Positions 54,306 through 63,324 are shown, counted from the stretch's first letter. The stretch is DNA of 64,000 nucleotides from Fontimonas thermophila (GCF_900113085.1 NZ_FOOC01000004.1:205124-269123); one strand, 5' to 3'. Notes: generated from the sequence alone by a model not told the origin. Numbers and translations are program-made.

Positions 54306-55241
54306 ATGAGCAAGATTCTGATTGTTGCCGAACACGCCGAGGGCAAGCTCAACAGCGGTGTCGCCAAGACCGTGGCTGCAGCCAAGGCCATCGGCGGTGA
54401 GATCCACGTCGCCGTATTTGCTGCGGATGCCGCCGCTGTCGCGGCCCAAGCCGCCAAGCTCGACGGTGTGAACAAGGTGCTGGCCGTCAACAACCCCGCC
54501 AACGCGCAGCCGCTTGCTGCGCTGCTGGCGCCACAGGTGGTGGAACTGGCCAAGTCCGGTTATACCCACGTGCTGTTCCCGGGAACGACGTTCGGCAAGG
54601 ATCTCGCGCCGCGTGTCGCCGCCAAGCTCGATGTGCAGCAAGTCAGCGACGTCATGGCCGTGCATGGTCCTTCGACCTTCGATCGGCCGATTTACGCCGG
54701 CAATGCCATCACGACGGTGCAGGCTCCGGCCGGCACGGTTGTCGCCACGGTGCGGCTGGCCTCGTTCCAGGCCGTCGGCAACACCGGCAATGCCAGCATC
54801 GAGACGGTCAAGATCGACGCCGTGCTGCCCTCCCATACGCGCTTCGTGAAGCTTGAGGCGCAAAAGTCGGAACGCCCCGACCTGCAGTCGGCCGCTCGGG
54901 TCGTATCGGGTGGCCGCGCGCTCGGCAGCGCCGAGAATTTCAAAATCATCTATGCGCTCGCCGACAAGATCGGTGCGGCCGTTGGCGCGTCGCGGGCTGC
55001 CGTCGACTCCGGTTACGTGCCCAACGACATGCAGGTCGGACAGACCGGCAAGATCATCGCTCCGGAGCTGTATTTTGCGATCGGCATCTCGGGCGCGATC
55101 CAGCATCTGGCCGGCATCAAGGACGCGCGGACGATCGTGGCGATCAACAAAGACCCCGAGGCGCCGATCTTCGAAGTCGCTGACTTCGGCCTTGTCGGCG
55201 ACTTGTTCCAGATCGTACCCGAGCTGACGCAAAAGCTCTGA
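54306..55241 (+). CDS. etfA: Electron transfer flavoprotein subunit alpha
   Basis: The FAD-carrying ETF subunit, 311 residues. The C-terminal FAD domain has [51 protein letters not shown] and [20 protein letters not shown], the classic ETF-alpha signature. It ends at a strong terminator (55267-55295), closing the ETF transcript. Confidence 0.96.
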   Translation: MSKILIVAEHAEGKLNSGVAKTVAAAKAIGGEIHVAVFAADAAAVAAQAAKLDGVNKVLAVNNPANAQPLAALLAPQVVELAKSGYTHVLFPGTTFGKDLAPRVAAKLDVQQVSDVMAVHGPSTFDRPIYAGNAITTVQAPAGTVVATVRLASFQAVGNTGNASIETVKIDAVLPSHTRFVKLEAQKSERPDLQSAARVVSGGRALGSAENFKIIYALADKIGAAVGASRAAVDSGYVPNDMQVGQTGKIIAPELYFAIGISGAIQHLAGIKDARTIVAINKDPEAPIFEVADFGLVGDLFQIVPELTQKL

Positions 55242-55266
55242 CACCGCGCGCGGTGGCTCACCCCAG

Positions 55267-55295
55267 GCGCGGAGGTCTTCCTCCGCGCTTTTTTT
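55267..55295 (+). terminator. Strong intrinsic terminator after etfA
   Basis: GCGCGGAGG-TCTT-CCTCCGCGC, a perfect 9-bp stem, is followed directly by seven T, 25 bases after the etfA stop. It is the strongest terminator in the window. Confidence 0.92.
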
Positions 55296-55345
55296 ATGTC
55301 CGAATCATCTTCCAATCACCCCTTGGGGACGCGAGGTCTTTTCGT

Positions 55346-55428
55346 CTAGTACCCCATCTGGCGGGCCGCGAGATCTTTCATGATTTCCTGCGAGCCGCCG
55401 CCGATCGACAGAAGCCTGGTTTCGCGGT
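55346..55428 (-). repeat. Downstream copy of the acyl-CoA dehydrogenase 3' end (gene fragment)
   Basis: These 83 bases repeat positions 55534-55616 with two mismatches (81 of 83 identical), offset by 188 bases. Read on the minus strand it encodes the last residues of the dehydrogenase, LSIGGGSQEIMKDLAARQMG plus Tyr and a stop, preceded by ETRL instead of ETKV. Similarity extends about 15 bases further at the stop side (from 55331 and 55523) with small gaps. The fragment has no start or gene body of its own, so it is a partial duplication or the tail of a deleted paralogue. Confidence 0.92.
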
Positions 55429-55434
55429 GCGGCA

Positions 55435-55449
55435 GCGACACGGTGTCGC
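55435..55449. other. Perfect palindrome between the two repeat copies
   Basis: GCGACAC-G-GTGTCGC, 7+1+7 bases, lies just beyond the end of the first copy of the 83-bp repeat, in sequence that matches no gene I recognise. It could be a recombination junction or protein-binding site. Confidence 0.45.
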
Positions 55450-55533
55450 GAGTCCGCCGCAGGCGGGCGAGCGTGGGTGCGGGAGCTGCCGCCGACCGCG
55501 ACTCAAGCCCCGTGTGGCGGCGGCGAGGTTTTT

Positions 55534-55616
55534 CTAGTACCCCATCTGGCGGGCCGCGAGATCTTTCATGATTTCCTGCGAGCCGCCGCCGATCGACAGA
55601 ACCTTGGTTTCGCGGT
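55534..55616 (-). repeat. Native copy of the 83-bp repeat within the acyl-CoA dehydrogenase gene
   Basis: This is the 3' end of the dehydrogenase gene, including its stop codon. The second, truncated copy lies 188 bases downstream (55346-55428). As 188 is not a multiple of three, the unit is not an in-frame protein repeat. Confidence 0.92.
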
Positions 55617-56718
55617 AGATCCGCTCCACCTTGCTGCCTTGCAGATAGCCGGCGCCGCCGAGGATCTGCATCGCCTCGTTGGCGATCCATTCCAGGCTCA
55701 TCGTCGCGAAGTTCTTGAGCATGCACACCTCGGCAACGGGCATTTGTCGGTGACTGACCCGCCAGGCGAGCATTTCGAGCTGGGCTTTGACAGCCTCGAT
55801 GCGCATCCGCATGTCCACCAGCTTGTGCCGGATCACCTGGTTTTTGATCAGTGGCTTGCCGAATGTCTCGCGCTGGCGCGCATAGGCCAGCGCCTCGTCG
55901 TAACAGACGCAGGCCAGCGCGTAAGCCTGTGCTGCGAGCATGATGCGCTCTTGGTTGAAGTTCATCATGATCGCCATGAAACCGGCGTTTTCGGGACCGA
56001 TCCGGTTGGCGACCGGGACGCGGACATGGTCGAAGTAGAGTGTGGCCGTATCCGAACACCACCAGCCCATTTTCTTCAGCGGAGAACGCGACAGCCCCGG
56101 CATGTCGCCTTCGATGACGAGCAATGAAATACCGCCCATGCCCGGACCGCCGGTGCGCACTGCCGTGGTAATGAAATCGGCGCGCATACCGGAGGTGATG
56201 AAAGTCTTCGAGCCGTTGACGATGTAATGGTCGCCGTCGCGCTCAGCGCGGGTTTTGAGATTGGCGACATCGGATCCGCCGGAGGGCTCGGTAATCGCCA
56301 GTGCCGCGATTTTTTCTCCAGCGAGTACGGGGGTGACGAAGCGCTGCTTTTGCTCGTGCGTACCGGCATGGACGATCGGCGGTGTGCCGATGCCATGCGA
56401 CATCAGGCTGGCGATGACACCGCCGCTGCCAGCACGCGCCAGTTCCTCGGTCAGGACGATCAGGTAAAACAGGTCGGGCACTTCGATTCCGCCGTAGGCT
56501 TCGGGAAAGCCGATTTGCAACAGCCCCGCTGCGGCGGCAGCCCGATGCAGGCTGCGCGGCAGTTCACCGGCGGCCTCCCAGCGATCGACGTGGGGGATGA
56601 TTTCCTGCTCGACGAAACGTCGCGCCTGGCGGCGTAAGGTTTCGTGTTCCTCGGTATAGAACGGATGCTTTGCGGTCACTTGGATTACCGTACGTTCCGG
56701 CGCAAAATGCCTAGGCAC
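55534..56718 (-). CDS. Acyl-CoA dehydrogenase
   Basis: A flavoprotein of about 394 residues that introduces the alpha-beta double bond in acyl-CoA and hands electrons to ETF, encoded next door. AALAITEPSGGSDVANLKT and ARQRETFGKPLIKNQVIRHK are family motifs. The MCAD-type catalytic Glu position (YEGT) reads IGGGS here, so the base is probably supplied from another helix as in the isovaleryl/long-chain groups; substrate unknown. The GTG at 56718 is the longest start; a GTG at 56679 would drop 13 residues. Its 3' end is duplicated downstream. It is convergent with etfA. Confidence 0.88.
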   Translation of the reverse strand: MPRHFAPERTVIQVTAKHPFYTEEHETLRRQARRFVEQEIIPHVDRWEAAGELPRSLHRAAAAAGLLQIGFPEAYGGIEVPDLFYLIVLTEELARAGSGGVIASLMSHGIGTPPIVHAGTHEQKQRFVTPVLAGEKIAALAITEPSGGSDVANLKTRAERDGDHYIVNGSKTFITSGMRADFITTAVRTGGPGMGGISLLVIEGDMPGLSRSPLKKMGWWCSDTATLYFDHVRVPVANRIGPENAGFMAIMMNFNQERIMLAAQAYALACVCYDEALAYARQRETFGKPLIKNQVIRHKLVDMRMRIEAVKAQLEMLAWRVSHRQMPVAEVCMLKNFATMSLEWIANEAMQILGGAGYLQGSKVERIYRETKVLSIGGGSQEIMKDLAARQMGY

Positions 56719-56763
56719 GCAAGATAAACGCTTCGATCAGGATTTGTCATTCGGATATCATGA

Positions 56764-57624
56764 TTACCGCTGCCCCGGGGTGGTGTTCGCTGCCTGCAGC
56801 GTGTTGACCATGAGCATGGCCACGGTCATCGGGCCGACACCGCCCGGCACGGGTGTGATCCAACCCGCGCGCGCGCGTACCGATTCGAAGTCGCAGTCGC
56901 CGACGAGCTTGCCGGACGGCAGCCGGTTGATGCCGACGTCGATCACGGTCGCGCCCGGCTTGACCCATTCGCCCTGGATCATCCCCGGTTTGCCGACGGC
57001 GACGACGAGGATGTCAGCCCGTGCGACTTCGCCGGGAACGTTCGCGGTGAAACGGTGGCAGCAGGTTGCGGTGGCGCCGGCGAGCATCAATTCGAGCATC
57101 ATCGGCCGGCCGACGTGGTTGCTCGCGCCGACGACGACGGCGGTGCGGCCCTTGAACGTTTCGCCGACCGAGCGCAGCAATTCCATGACACCATAGGGCG
57201 TGCACGGTCGCAGCAAGGGTTTGCGCTGCGCCAGCCGGCCGAGGTTGTAGGGATGAAAGCCATCGACGTCCTTTGTCGGCAGGATGCGCTCGGTGATCCG
57301 CGTTGCATCGATGTGCGCCGGCAGCGGTAGCTGCACGAGAATGCCGTCAATCGACGCATCGGCGTTCAGAGCGTCGATCGCATCGAGCAATTGATCCTCG
57401 CTCACCGACGCGTCGAAATGCAGGGGTACCGAGCGGATGCCGACTTTTTCGCAGGTCAGGCGCTTGTTGCGAACATAAACCTCCGAGGCAGGGTCGTTGC
57501 CGACCAAAATGGTGGCCAGCGCCGGTGCGCGCAGACCACGCTGCAAACGTTCGGCCACACCGGCGCGGACGCGATCCTGGACGGCGGCGGCCACGGCTTT
57601 GCCATCGATCAATTGGGCGCTCAA
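56764..57624 (-). CDS. folD: Methylenetetrahydrofolate dehydrogenase/cyclohydrolase
   Basis: FolD interconverts methylene-, methenyl- and formyl-tetrahydrofolate, working with GlyA. The 286-residue protein has [17 protein letters not shown] with the catalytic Lys, [12 protein letters not shown], the NADP loop [12 protein letters not shown] and the terminal [16 protein letters not shown]. It is divergent from the ccm operon with an 86-base gap holding promoters for both, though I could not fix their elements with confidence. Confidence 0.95.
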   Translation of the reverse strand: MSAQLIDGKAVAAAVQDRVRAGVAERLQRGLRAPALATILVGNDPASEVYVRNKRLTCEKVGIRSVPLHFDASVSEDQLLDAIDALNADASIDGILVQLPLPAHIDATRITERILPTKDVDGFHPYNLGRLAQRKPLLRPCTPYGVMELLRSVGETFKGRTAVVVGASNHVGRPMMLELMLAGATATCCHRFTANVPGEVARADILVVAVGKPGMIQGEWVKPGATVIDVGINRLPSGKLVGDCDFESVRARAGWITPVPGGVGPMTVAMLMVNTLQAANTTPGQR

Positions 57625-57710
57625 GACTGGGGATCCGGATCTTTGAAGGGAAGACGCATATTGTACGGCGCTGCCCGTACACTACGCGGCTTCCCACCGG
57701 CGGAAATACT

Positions 57711-58307
57711 GTGACCCGATTGCTGATCCAAGCCTTGTGTATCCGACGCGGCGACCGTGTACTGGTCCCAACGCTCGATCTCGCCGTGACGTCCGGCGAG
57801 TTGCTGCATGTACGCGGCGCCAACGGCAGTGGCAAGACCACGCTGCTGGAGATGCTCGCGGGTCTGCGTCCGGCAGAGGGCATTCGCCGCGAGCCCGAGG
57901 ACATGCCGCTGCACTGGATCGGTCATCGCAACGCGCTGGCGTCGCACTTAAGCCCGATCGAGAACCTGCAATTCTGGTGTGGCGTGAACGGCGTCGATGC
58001 GGCCGGGGTCGTGCCGGCGCTGGAACGGATGAGGTTGCCGCCTGCGGCACGGCGGCGGCCCGTGCGCATGCTCTCCGCCGGACAGAAGCGGCGCAGCGCG
58101 CTCGCACGGCTGTTGCTCGTACAGCGGCCGCTGTGGTTGCTCGACGAGCCGCTGGACGGGCTCGATCGCGACGGCATCGCCATTCTCGGGGAACTGCTGT
58201 CGGCACACGTACGTGCCGGTGGTTTGGTGGTCATGACCAGTCACCAGGCCCTGCCGGCGAATCTGCCGTCGGTACGCGAGATCGAACTCGCACGGGGGAT
58301 GATGTGA
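57711..58307 (+). CDS. ccmA: Heme exporter ATPase CcmA
   Basis: CcmA is the ATPase of the CcmABCD complex that releases holo-CcmE in System I cytochrome c maturation. The 198-residue ABC protein has Walker A (GANGSGKTT), the signature MLSAGQKRRSALARL and Walker B LWLLDEPLDGLD. The GTG at 57711 is the start that gives a normal length; a large open frame upstream is chance. It is the first gene of the operon and overlaps ccmB (TGATG). Confidence 0.94.
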   Translation: MTRLLIQALCIRRGDRVLVPTLDLAVTSGELLHVRGANGSGKTTLLEMLAGLRPAEGIRREPEDMPLHWIGHRNALASHLSPIENLQFWCGVNGVDAAGVVPALERMRLPPAARRRPVRMLSAGQKRRSALARLLLVQRPLWLLDEPLDGLDRDGIAILGELLSAHVRAGGLVVMTSHQALPANLPSVREIELARGMM

Positions 58308-58972
58308 TGCGCGCGGTGCAGGCGCTTTTGTCCCGCGAGCTGCGGTTGGCCCTGCGTGCCAAGACCGACTGGCTAATGCCCCCCTTCTTTTTGCTGGTCG
58401 TCGTCACGCTGTTCGGTCTGGGAGGCAAGGCCCACGATCCCGCGCTCAGCGTCTATGCGCCGGCCATCCTGTGGGTGGCCTCGCTGCTTGCTGCGCTGCT
58501 GACATTGGAGCGCCTGTTCCGGCCTGACTATGAGGACGGCACGCTCGAGCAACTGTGCCTTGCGCCGGGGCCGCTGTATGCGCTGGTGCTGGCCAAGTTC
58601 ATCGCGCATTGGCTGCTGACCGGTCTGCCGCTGGTGATGCTGGCGGCGCCGCTGGCCGTCGGTCTGGGTCTGTCCGGCACCGCCGTGCCGACGCTGGTGG
58701 CGGGGCTTGCGCTCGGAACCCCTTGTCTGAGCGCGCTCGGCGGGTTCGTGGCGGCGCTCACCGTCGGTTTGCCGCGCACAGGGCTTTTGCTGCCGGTTCT
58801 GGTGTTGCCACTGATCGTGCCGGTCGTGATCTTCGGCGCCGGCGCCGTGCGCGCCGCGCAAGAGGGCCTGGACGCGCAGGCTCCGTTATACTTTCTGGCC
58901 GCCATTCTGGTGTTGTCCCTGAGTCTCGTGCCCGGGGTCGCCAGCGCAGCCTTACGCAACGCCTTCGACTGA
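58307..58972 (+). CDS. ccmB: Heme exporter membrane protein CcmB
   Basis: A 221-residue inner-membrane protein with six hydrophobic segments, partner of CcmA. FRPDYEDGTLEQLCLAP after the second helix and LPLIVPVVIFGAGAV near the end are conserved in CcmB. It overlaps ccmA and is followed by ccmC after 15 bases. Confidence 0.94.
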   Translation: MRAVQALLSRELRLALRAKTDWLMPPFFLLVVVTLFGLGGKAHDPALSVYAPAILWVASLLAALLTLERLFRPDYEDGTLEQLCLAPGPLYALVLAKFIAHWLLTGLPLVMLAAPLAVGLGLSGTAVPTLVAGLALGTPCLSALGGFVAALTVGLPRTGLLLPVLVLPLIVPVVIFGAGAVRAAQEGLDAQAPLYFLAAILVLSLSLVPGVASAALRNAFD

Positions 58973-58987
58973 CCCCGCGATCAACGC

Positions 58988-59734
58988 ATGTGGACCTGGT
59001 TCCATCGTCTCGCCTCGCCGCCGTTTTTCTTCCGGCTGGCGGAGCGCTGGGCACCGTGGCTCGGTGTCGCTGCCCTGGTCTTGCTCGCCTGGGGCTGGAT
59101 CGGCGGGCTGGTTTTTGCGCCCCCGGATTACCAGCAAAAAGACGCATTCCGCATCATCTACGTGCACGTTCCGGCGGCAGCCGTGTCCTTGTCGCTGTAC
59201 ACGCTGATGGCACTTGCCGGTGCCGTGGCCGTGATCTGGCGCATGAAGCTGGCCGAATGCGTGCTGGTTGCGACCGCTCCGGTGGGCGCCAGTATGACGG
59301 TGGTGGCGCTCGTCACCGGCATGTTGTGGGGCAAGCCGATGTGGGGTACCTACTGGGTTTGGGATGCGCGCCTGACCTCAGAGCTGGTGTTGCTGTTCCT
59401 TTACCTGGGGGTGATCGGGCTCTACCGGGCGTTCGACGATCCACGCGCCGGGGCGCGCGCCTGCGCGCTGCTCGCGATCGTCGGTGTCGTCAACGTGCCG
59501 ATCGTCAAATACTCGGTGGAATGGTGGAACTCGCTACACCAGGGTTCTACGATCATGAAGCTCGGCAAGCCATCGATCGCCCTGGAGATGGCGATTCCGC
59601 TGTACGCGGCCGTCGCGGGCACGCTTCTGTTTTGCGGCTATGCGATCCTGCGCCGGGTTCAGAACGAACTGCTGTGGCGCGAACGCGGCACGCAATGGGT
59701 CAGAGAGCTCAGGGTCGGGGAACCGGGGCGATGA
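58988..59734 (+). CDS. ccmC: Heme handling protein CcmC
   Basis: CcmC loads heme onto CcmE at the periplasmic face. The 248-residue, six-helix protein has the tryptophan-rich WWD-type motif MWGTYWVWDARLTSEL and two heme-ligand histidines, in IYVHVPAAAVS and NSLHQGSTI. Start at the ATG at 58988. Confidence 0.95.
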   Translation: MWTWFHRLASPPFFFRLAERWAPWLGVAALVLLAWGWIGGLVFAPPDYQQKDAFRIIYVHVPAAAVSLSLYTLMALAGAVAVIWRMKLAECVLVATAPVGASMTVVALVTGMLWGKPMWGTYWVWDARLTSELVLLFLYLGVIGLYRAFDDPRAGARACALLAIVGVVNVPIVKYSVEWWNSLHQGSTIMKLGKPSIALEMAIPLYAAVAGTLLFCGYAILRRVQNELLWRERGTQWVRELRVGEPGR

Positions 59735-59764
59735 ACCAGGGTCTGCACCGATCGGGGCGGGACG

Positions 59765-59905
59765 ATGGCTGAGTTCTGGCACATGAGCGGATACGCGCCC
59801 TATGTCTGGGGCAGCTTTGGCTTCACAGCCATGGTATTGGCGTGGAACTGGTGGGCGCCGCGCAGCCGGCGGCGCCGCATTCTCGAAGCGGAACTGGACG
59901 AATGA
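59765..59905 (+). CDS. ccmD: CcmD
   Basis: A 46-residue protein found by reading the gap between ccmC and ccmE. It starts with MAEFWHMSGYAPYVWGS, has one membrane helix (FGFTAMVLAWNWWAP) and ends in an Arg-rich then acidic tail (RSRRRRILEAELDE), the normal CcmD layout. CcmD is needed for release of holo-CcmE from CcmABC. It overlaps ccmE as ATGA. Confidence 0.88.
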   Translation: MAEFWHMSGYAPYVWGSFGFTAMVLAWNWWAPRSRRRRILEAELDE

Positions 59906-60399
59906 CGAAACGGCAGCAACGGATGACTGCGGTCGCCGCGCTGGTGTTGGGAATCGGCGTCGCCGCAGCGCTGGCCTTCACGGCTTTCCGGAAAAACATG
60001 ATGTATTTCTACACCCCGACCGATCTCGTTGCGCAGGCGGTGCCGGCCGGTGCCAAGATCCGGCTTGGGGGTCTGGTCGTCGCGGGTACTCTGCAGCGTG
60101 GGGAGGGTCTGGACGTGCGCTTCACGGTTGCCGACTGCGAGCAATCGGTGCCGGTGCGTTACAGCGGTATCCTGCCCGATCTGTTTCGTGAGGGGCAGGG
60201 GATCGTCGCCACGGGGCGTGTCGGACCCGACGGGGTATTCATGGCCGACGAGGTCCTCGCCAAACACGACGAAAACTACATGCCGCCCGAGCTGGCCGAG
60301 AAGCTGGTGGCGGCAGATGGCCGCCATTCCTGCGCGGAATTTTCCCGGCCGGTGATGGGCCGCCGTCCGGCCATTGCCGATAGGCCGAGCCAGTCGTGA
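59902..60399 (+). CDS. ccmE: Heme chaperone CcmE
   Basis: CcmE carries heme covalently in the periplasm. The 165-residue protein has one N-terminal anchor (about 10-28), an OB-fold domain and the heme-binding His122 in LAKHDENYMPPE, with Tyr126 as expected. The ATG overlaps the ccmD stop; the gene overlaps ccmF (GTGA). Confidence 0.95.
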   Translation: MTKRQQRMTAVAALVLGIGVAAALAFTAFRKNMMYFYTPTDLVAQAVPAGAKIRLGGLVVAGTLQRGEGLDVRFTVADCEQSVPVRYSGILPDLFREGQGIVATGRVGPDGVFMADEVLAKHDENYMPPELAEKLVAADGRHSCAEFSRPVMGRRPAIADRPSQS

Positions 60400-62363
60400 T
60401 CCCGGAACTCGGTCATTTCGCGCTGCTTGCCGCGCTTGCGGTGGCGATCATCCAGGGCACGTTTCCCTTCGTCGGCGTGTGGCGACGCGATGCGCGCCTG
60501 ATGGCGGTCGGGGTTTCTGCTGCGCAGGCGCAGTTCGTGCTGATCCTGATCGCATATGCGTGCCTGACCTGGGCGTTCGTCGAACGCGACTGGTCGGTAG
60601 CCTATGTTGCCGCCAACGCTCATTCGCAACTGCCGCTGATGTATCGGATCAGCGCAGTCTGGGGAGCGCACGAGGGGTCGATGCTGCTGTGGGTCTTGAT
60701 ACTCGCTGGTTGGTCGGCGGCGGTGTCGCTGTTCAGCCGCAGCCTGCCCGCCGACGTGCAGGCCCAGGTGCTGGCCGTGCTGGGTGCGCTGGCCGTCGGA
60801 TTTTTACTGTTCATTCTGCTTACCTCGAACCCATTCGATCGCATATTCCCGGTCCCGGAGGACGGACGTGATCTCAATCCCCTGCTGCAAGATCCTGGTC
60901 TGGTGATCCATCCGCCTTTGCTGTACATGGGGTACGTCGGCTTTTCGGTGGCTTTTGCCTTTGCGATCGCCGCGCTGATCGGCGGCCGTCTCGATGCTGC
61001 CTGGGCACGGTGGACGCGGCCGTGGACGACGCTGGCCTGGCTGTTTCTGACGCTGGGTATCACGCTGGGTTCGTGGTGGGCCTATCACGAGCTGGGCTGG
61101 GGTGGCTGGTGGTTCTGGGATCCGGTGGAGAATGCCTCGTTCATGCCCTGGCTCGTCGGTACCGCGCTGATCCACTCGCTCGCGGTCACCGAGAAGCGGG
61201 GTCTGCTCAAATCCTGGACGGTGCTGCTCGCGATTCTCGCATTCGCGCTGTCGCTGCTCGGCACGTTTTTGGTCCGCTCGGGCGTCCTCGTCTCGGTGCA
61301 TGCTTTTGCCACCGATCCGGCGCGCGGCGTCTTCATCCTGACGTTTCTGGCCGTGGTCCTCGGCATTGCTTTTGCGCTGTATGCCTGGCGTGCCCCGCGG
61401 TTTGCGGCGGATGGCGAGTTGCAGTGGTTGTCGCGCGAGGGCTTGCTGCTGCTCAACAACGTGTTCCTGGTCATCGCCGCCGCGGCGGTGCTCATCGGGA
61501 CGCTTTATCCGCTGGTCATCGACGCCTTCGGTCTGGGCAAGATCTCCGTCGGGCCGCCGTATTTCAATGCGGTCTTCATCCCGCTGACTGCGCCGCTGGT
61601 GCTGTTCGTTGGGCTGGCTTCGGCGGTTGGCTGGAAACGCGCACGCTGGCCGGAGGTCTGGCCGCGTATCCGCCTGGCTTTGTTCATCGCCCTGGGGGTG
61701 GGGGTGTGTCTGCCGTGGCTGTTGCATCGGCACATTCAGCCTGCGGCGGTTGCGGGCGCATTTCTTGCCCTGTGGACACTGATCATGGCCTGCGAGGAAC
61801 CCTGGCGACGCTGGCGTGCCCGCGGCAGGCGTGGGATCGCGCAAATCCCGCGCGCGGTCTGGGGTATGACCGTTGCGCACATCGGGCTCGGCGTCTGGGT
61901 GTTGGGTCTGACGTTCGTGACGCTTTATCACATCGAGCGCGATGTCCGCCTCGGGCCCGGACAGAGCGCCGAGGTGGGGGCGTATCGTTTCGAGCTGCAG
62001 AGCGTGACGCCGCGCCCGGGCCCCAACTATGACGCCGATCAGGCGCTGGTCGTGGTCACGCGTGATGCAGAGGTCATCGCCCGGCTCAAGCCCGAGCGGC
62101 GCCGTTACCGCGCGCAGGGCACGGTGATGACCGAAGCCGCCGTCGATCACACGCCATTGCGCGATCTTTATGTCGCCCTGGCCGAGCCACTGGAGGGCGG
62201 TGACTGGGCACTGCGGATTTATTTCAAGCCGATGATGCGGCTGGTCTGGCTGGGTGGCGTATTGATGGCCATCGGTGGTTTGCTCGCGGCCAGCGACCGC
62301 CGCTACCGGCTGGCCCGTTGGGCCGCGCATCCAGCCGCGCGGATCGATGGAGTGCCGGCCTGA
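60396..62363 (+). CDS. ccmF: Heme lyase subunit CcmF
   Basis: CcmF, with CcmH and CcmI, attaches heme to apocytochrome c. The 655-residue protein has about 14 membrane segments, the WWD motif in GWGGWWFWDPVENASFMPW and conserved periplasmic histidines (QDPGLVIHPPLLYMGYVG, LIHSLAVTEKRG). GTG start overlapping ccmE, with the end overlapping ccmG (TGATG). Confidence 0.95.
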   Translation: MIPELGHFALLAALAVAIIQGTFPFVGVWRRDARLMAVGVSAAQAQFVLILIAYACLTWAFVERDWSVAYVAANAHSQLPLMYRISAVWGAHEGSMLLWVLILAGWSAAVSLFSRSLPADVQAQVLAVLGALAVGFLLFILLTSNPFDRIFPVPEDGRDLNPLLQDPGLVIHPPLLYMGYVGFSVAFAFAIAALIGGRLDAAWARWTRPWTTLAWLFLTLGITLGSWWAYHELGWGGWWFWDPVENASFMPWLVGTALIHSLAVTEKRGLLKSWTVLLAILAFALSLLGTFLVRSGVLVSVHAFATDPARGVFILTFLAVVLGIAFALYAWRAPRFAADGELQWLSREGLLLLNNVFLVIAAAAVLIGTLYPLVIDAFGLGKISVGPPYFNAVFIPLTAPLVLFVGLASAVGWKRARWPEVWPRIRLALFIALGVGVCLPWLLHRHIQPAAVAGAFLALWTLIMACEEPWRRWRARGRRGIAQIPRAVWGMTVAHIGLGVWVLGLTFVTLYHIERDVRLGPGQSAEVGAYRFELQSVTPRPGPNYDADQALVVVTRDAEVIARLKPERRRYRAQGTVMTEAAVDHTPLRDLYVALAEPLEGGDWALRIYFKPMMRLVWLGGVLMAIGGLLAASDRRYRLARWAAHPAARIDGVPA

Positions 62364-62884
62364 TGCGCATCCGCTACCTGCTGCCGGCACTGGTTCTGGT
62401 CGGTCTCGTGCTTTTGTTCGCGTTTGGGCTGCAGCATGATCCGCGACAGATTCCATCGCCGCTGATCGGCAAGCCGGCACCGGCGTTTACGCTGCGCCTG
62501 CTCGGCGAGCAGACCCCCTACACGCAGGAACAGCTGCGCGGTCGGCCGCTGCTGGTGAATTTCTGGGCGAGTTGGTGCGCAGGCTGTCTGGTGGAACATC
62601 CGTTCCTTATGGAGCTGGCGCGCCGGGGAGTGGAGATCGTCGGCATCGATTACAAAGACACCGACACCGAGGCGTTGCGCTGGCTGGCACGCCACGGCAA
62701 TCCGTATCGCACCATTGCCGCCGATACTGAAGGTCGCGCCGGTCTGGACTGGGGTGTCTATGGTGTGCCGGAGACCTTCGTGCTCGATGCGCAGGGCATC
62801 ATTGTGTACAAGCACATCGGCCCACTCGACGAAGAAGCCTGGCGTACGAAAATCGCGCCATTGCTGGCAGGTGGAGCAGGCTGA
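62363..62884 (+). CDS. ccmG: Thiol:disulfide interchange protein CcmG/DsbE
   Basis: CcmG keeps the apocytochrome CxxCH thiols reduced. The 173-residue protein has an N-terminal anchor (about 5-23), the GKPAPAFTL entry strand and a thioredoxin active site WCAGC (Cys72, Cys75) in NFWASWCAGC. Ala-Gly between the cysteines differs from the Pro-Thr or Val-Pro seen in well-studied CcmG. The cis-Pro loop GVPETFVLDAQG is normal. It overlaps ccmH. Confidence 0.93.
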   Translation: MRIRYLLPALVLVGLVLLFAFGLQHDPRQIPSPLIGKPAPAFTLRLLGEQTPYTQEQLRGRPLLVNFWASWCAGCLVEHPFLMELARRGVEIVGIDYKDTDTEALRWLARHGNPYRTIAADTEGRAGLDWGVYGVPETFVLDAQGIIVYKHIGPLDEEAWRTKIAPLLAGGAG

Positions 62885-63324
62885 TGCGTATTGGGCTGTT
62901 CGTGCTCGGACTCATCGCCGCTGTGTACGCCGCGGCGCAGGATGCGTCATTCACGCCGGAGCAGGCCCAGCGTTATCAGCGCTTGGTCGGTGAGCTGCGC
63001 TGTCTGGTCTGCCAGAACCAGTCGATCGCCGATTCCAACGCACCGCTTGCCGCTGATTTGCGCGAGCAAGTGCGCACGCAAATCCTCGCTGGACACAGCG
63101 ATGACCAGATCCGGAGCTACGTGACCGCGCGCTATGGCGATTTCGTGCTCTACCGCCCGCCATTCAAGCCCACGACCTGGCTGCTGTGGCTCGGACCGTT
63201 TCTGCTATTGGCGCTCGCGCTGACGGTGGCCGGCATCTTTGTACGCCGTCGCACCCGGGCAGCGCCCGGCGGCGAGCCGGATCGGGAGCATTTGCGCCGA
63301 CTGCTCGATGAGGAATCCCGATGA
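62884..63324 (+). CDS. ccmH: Cytochrome c maturation protein CcmH
   Basis: CcmH is the thiol-redox subunit of the heme lyase. The 146-residue protein has a signal peptide, the active motif LRCLVCQNQS (Cys40, Cys43) and one C-terminal membrane helix (about 98-120). It is the short form without the TPR domain, which is encoded separately as ccmI. It overlaps ccmI as ATGA. Confidence 0.95.
   Translation: MRIGLFVLGLIAAVYAAAQDASFTPEQAQRYQRLVGELRCLVCQNQSIADSNAPLAADLREQVRTQILAGHSDDQIRSYVTARYGDFVLYRPPFKPTTWLLWLGPFLLLALALTVAGIFVRRRTRAAPGGEPDREHLRRLLDEESR

Noticed and set aside
59731-59772. A 13-codon frame overlapping the ccmC stop as ATGA
   Set aside because: Too short and without conserved sequence; the real ccmD starts at 59765 in another frame.
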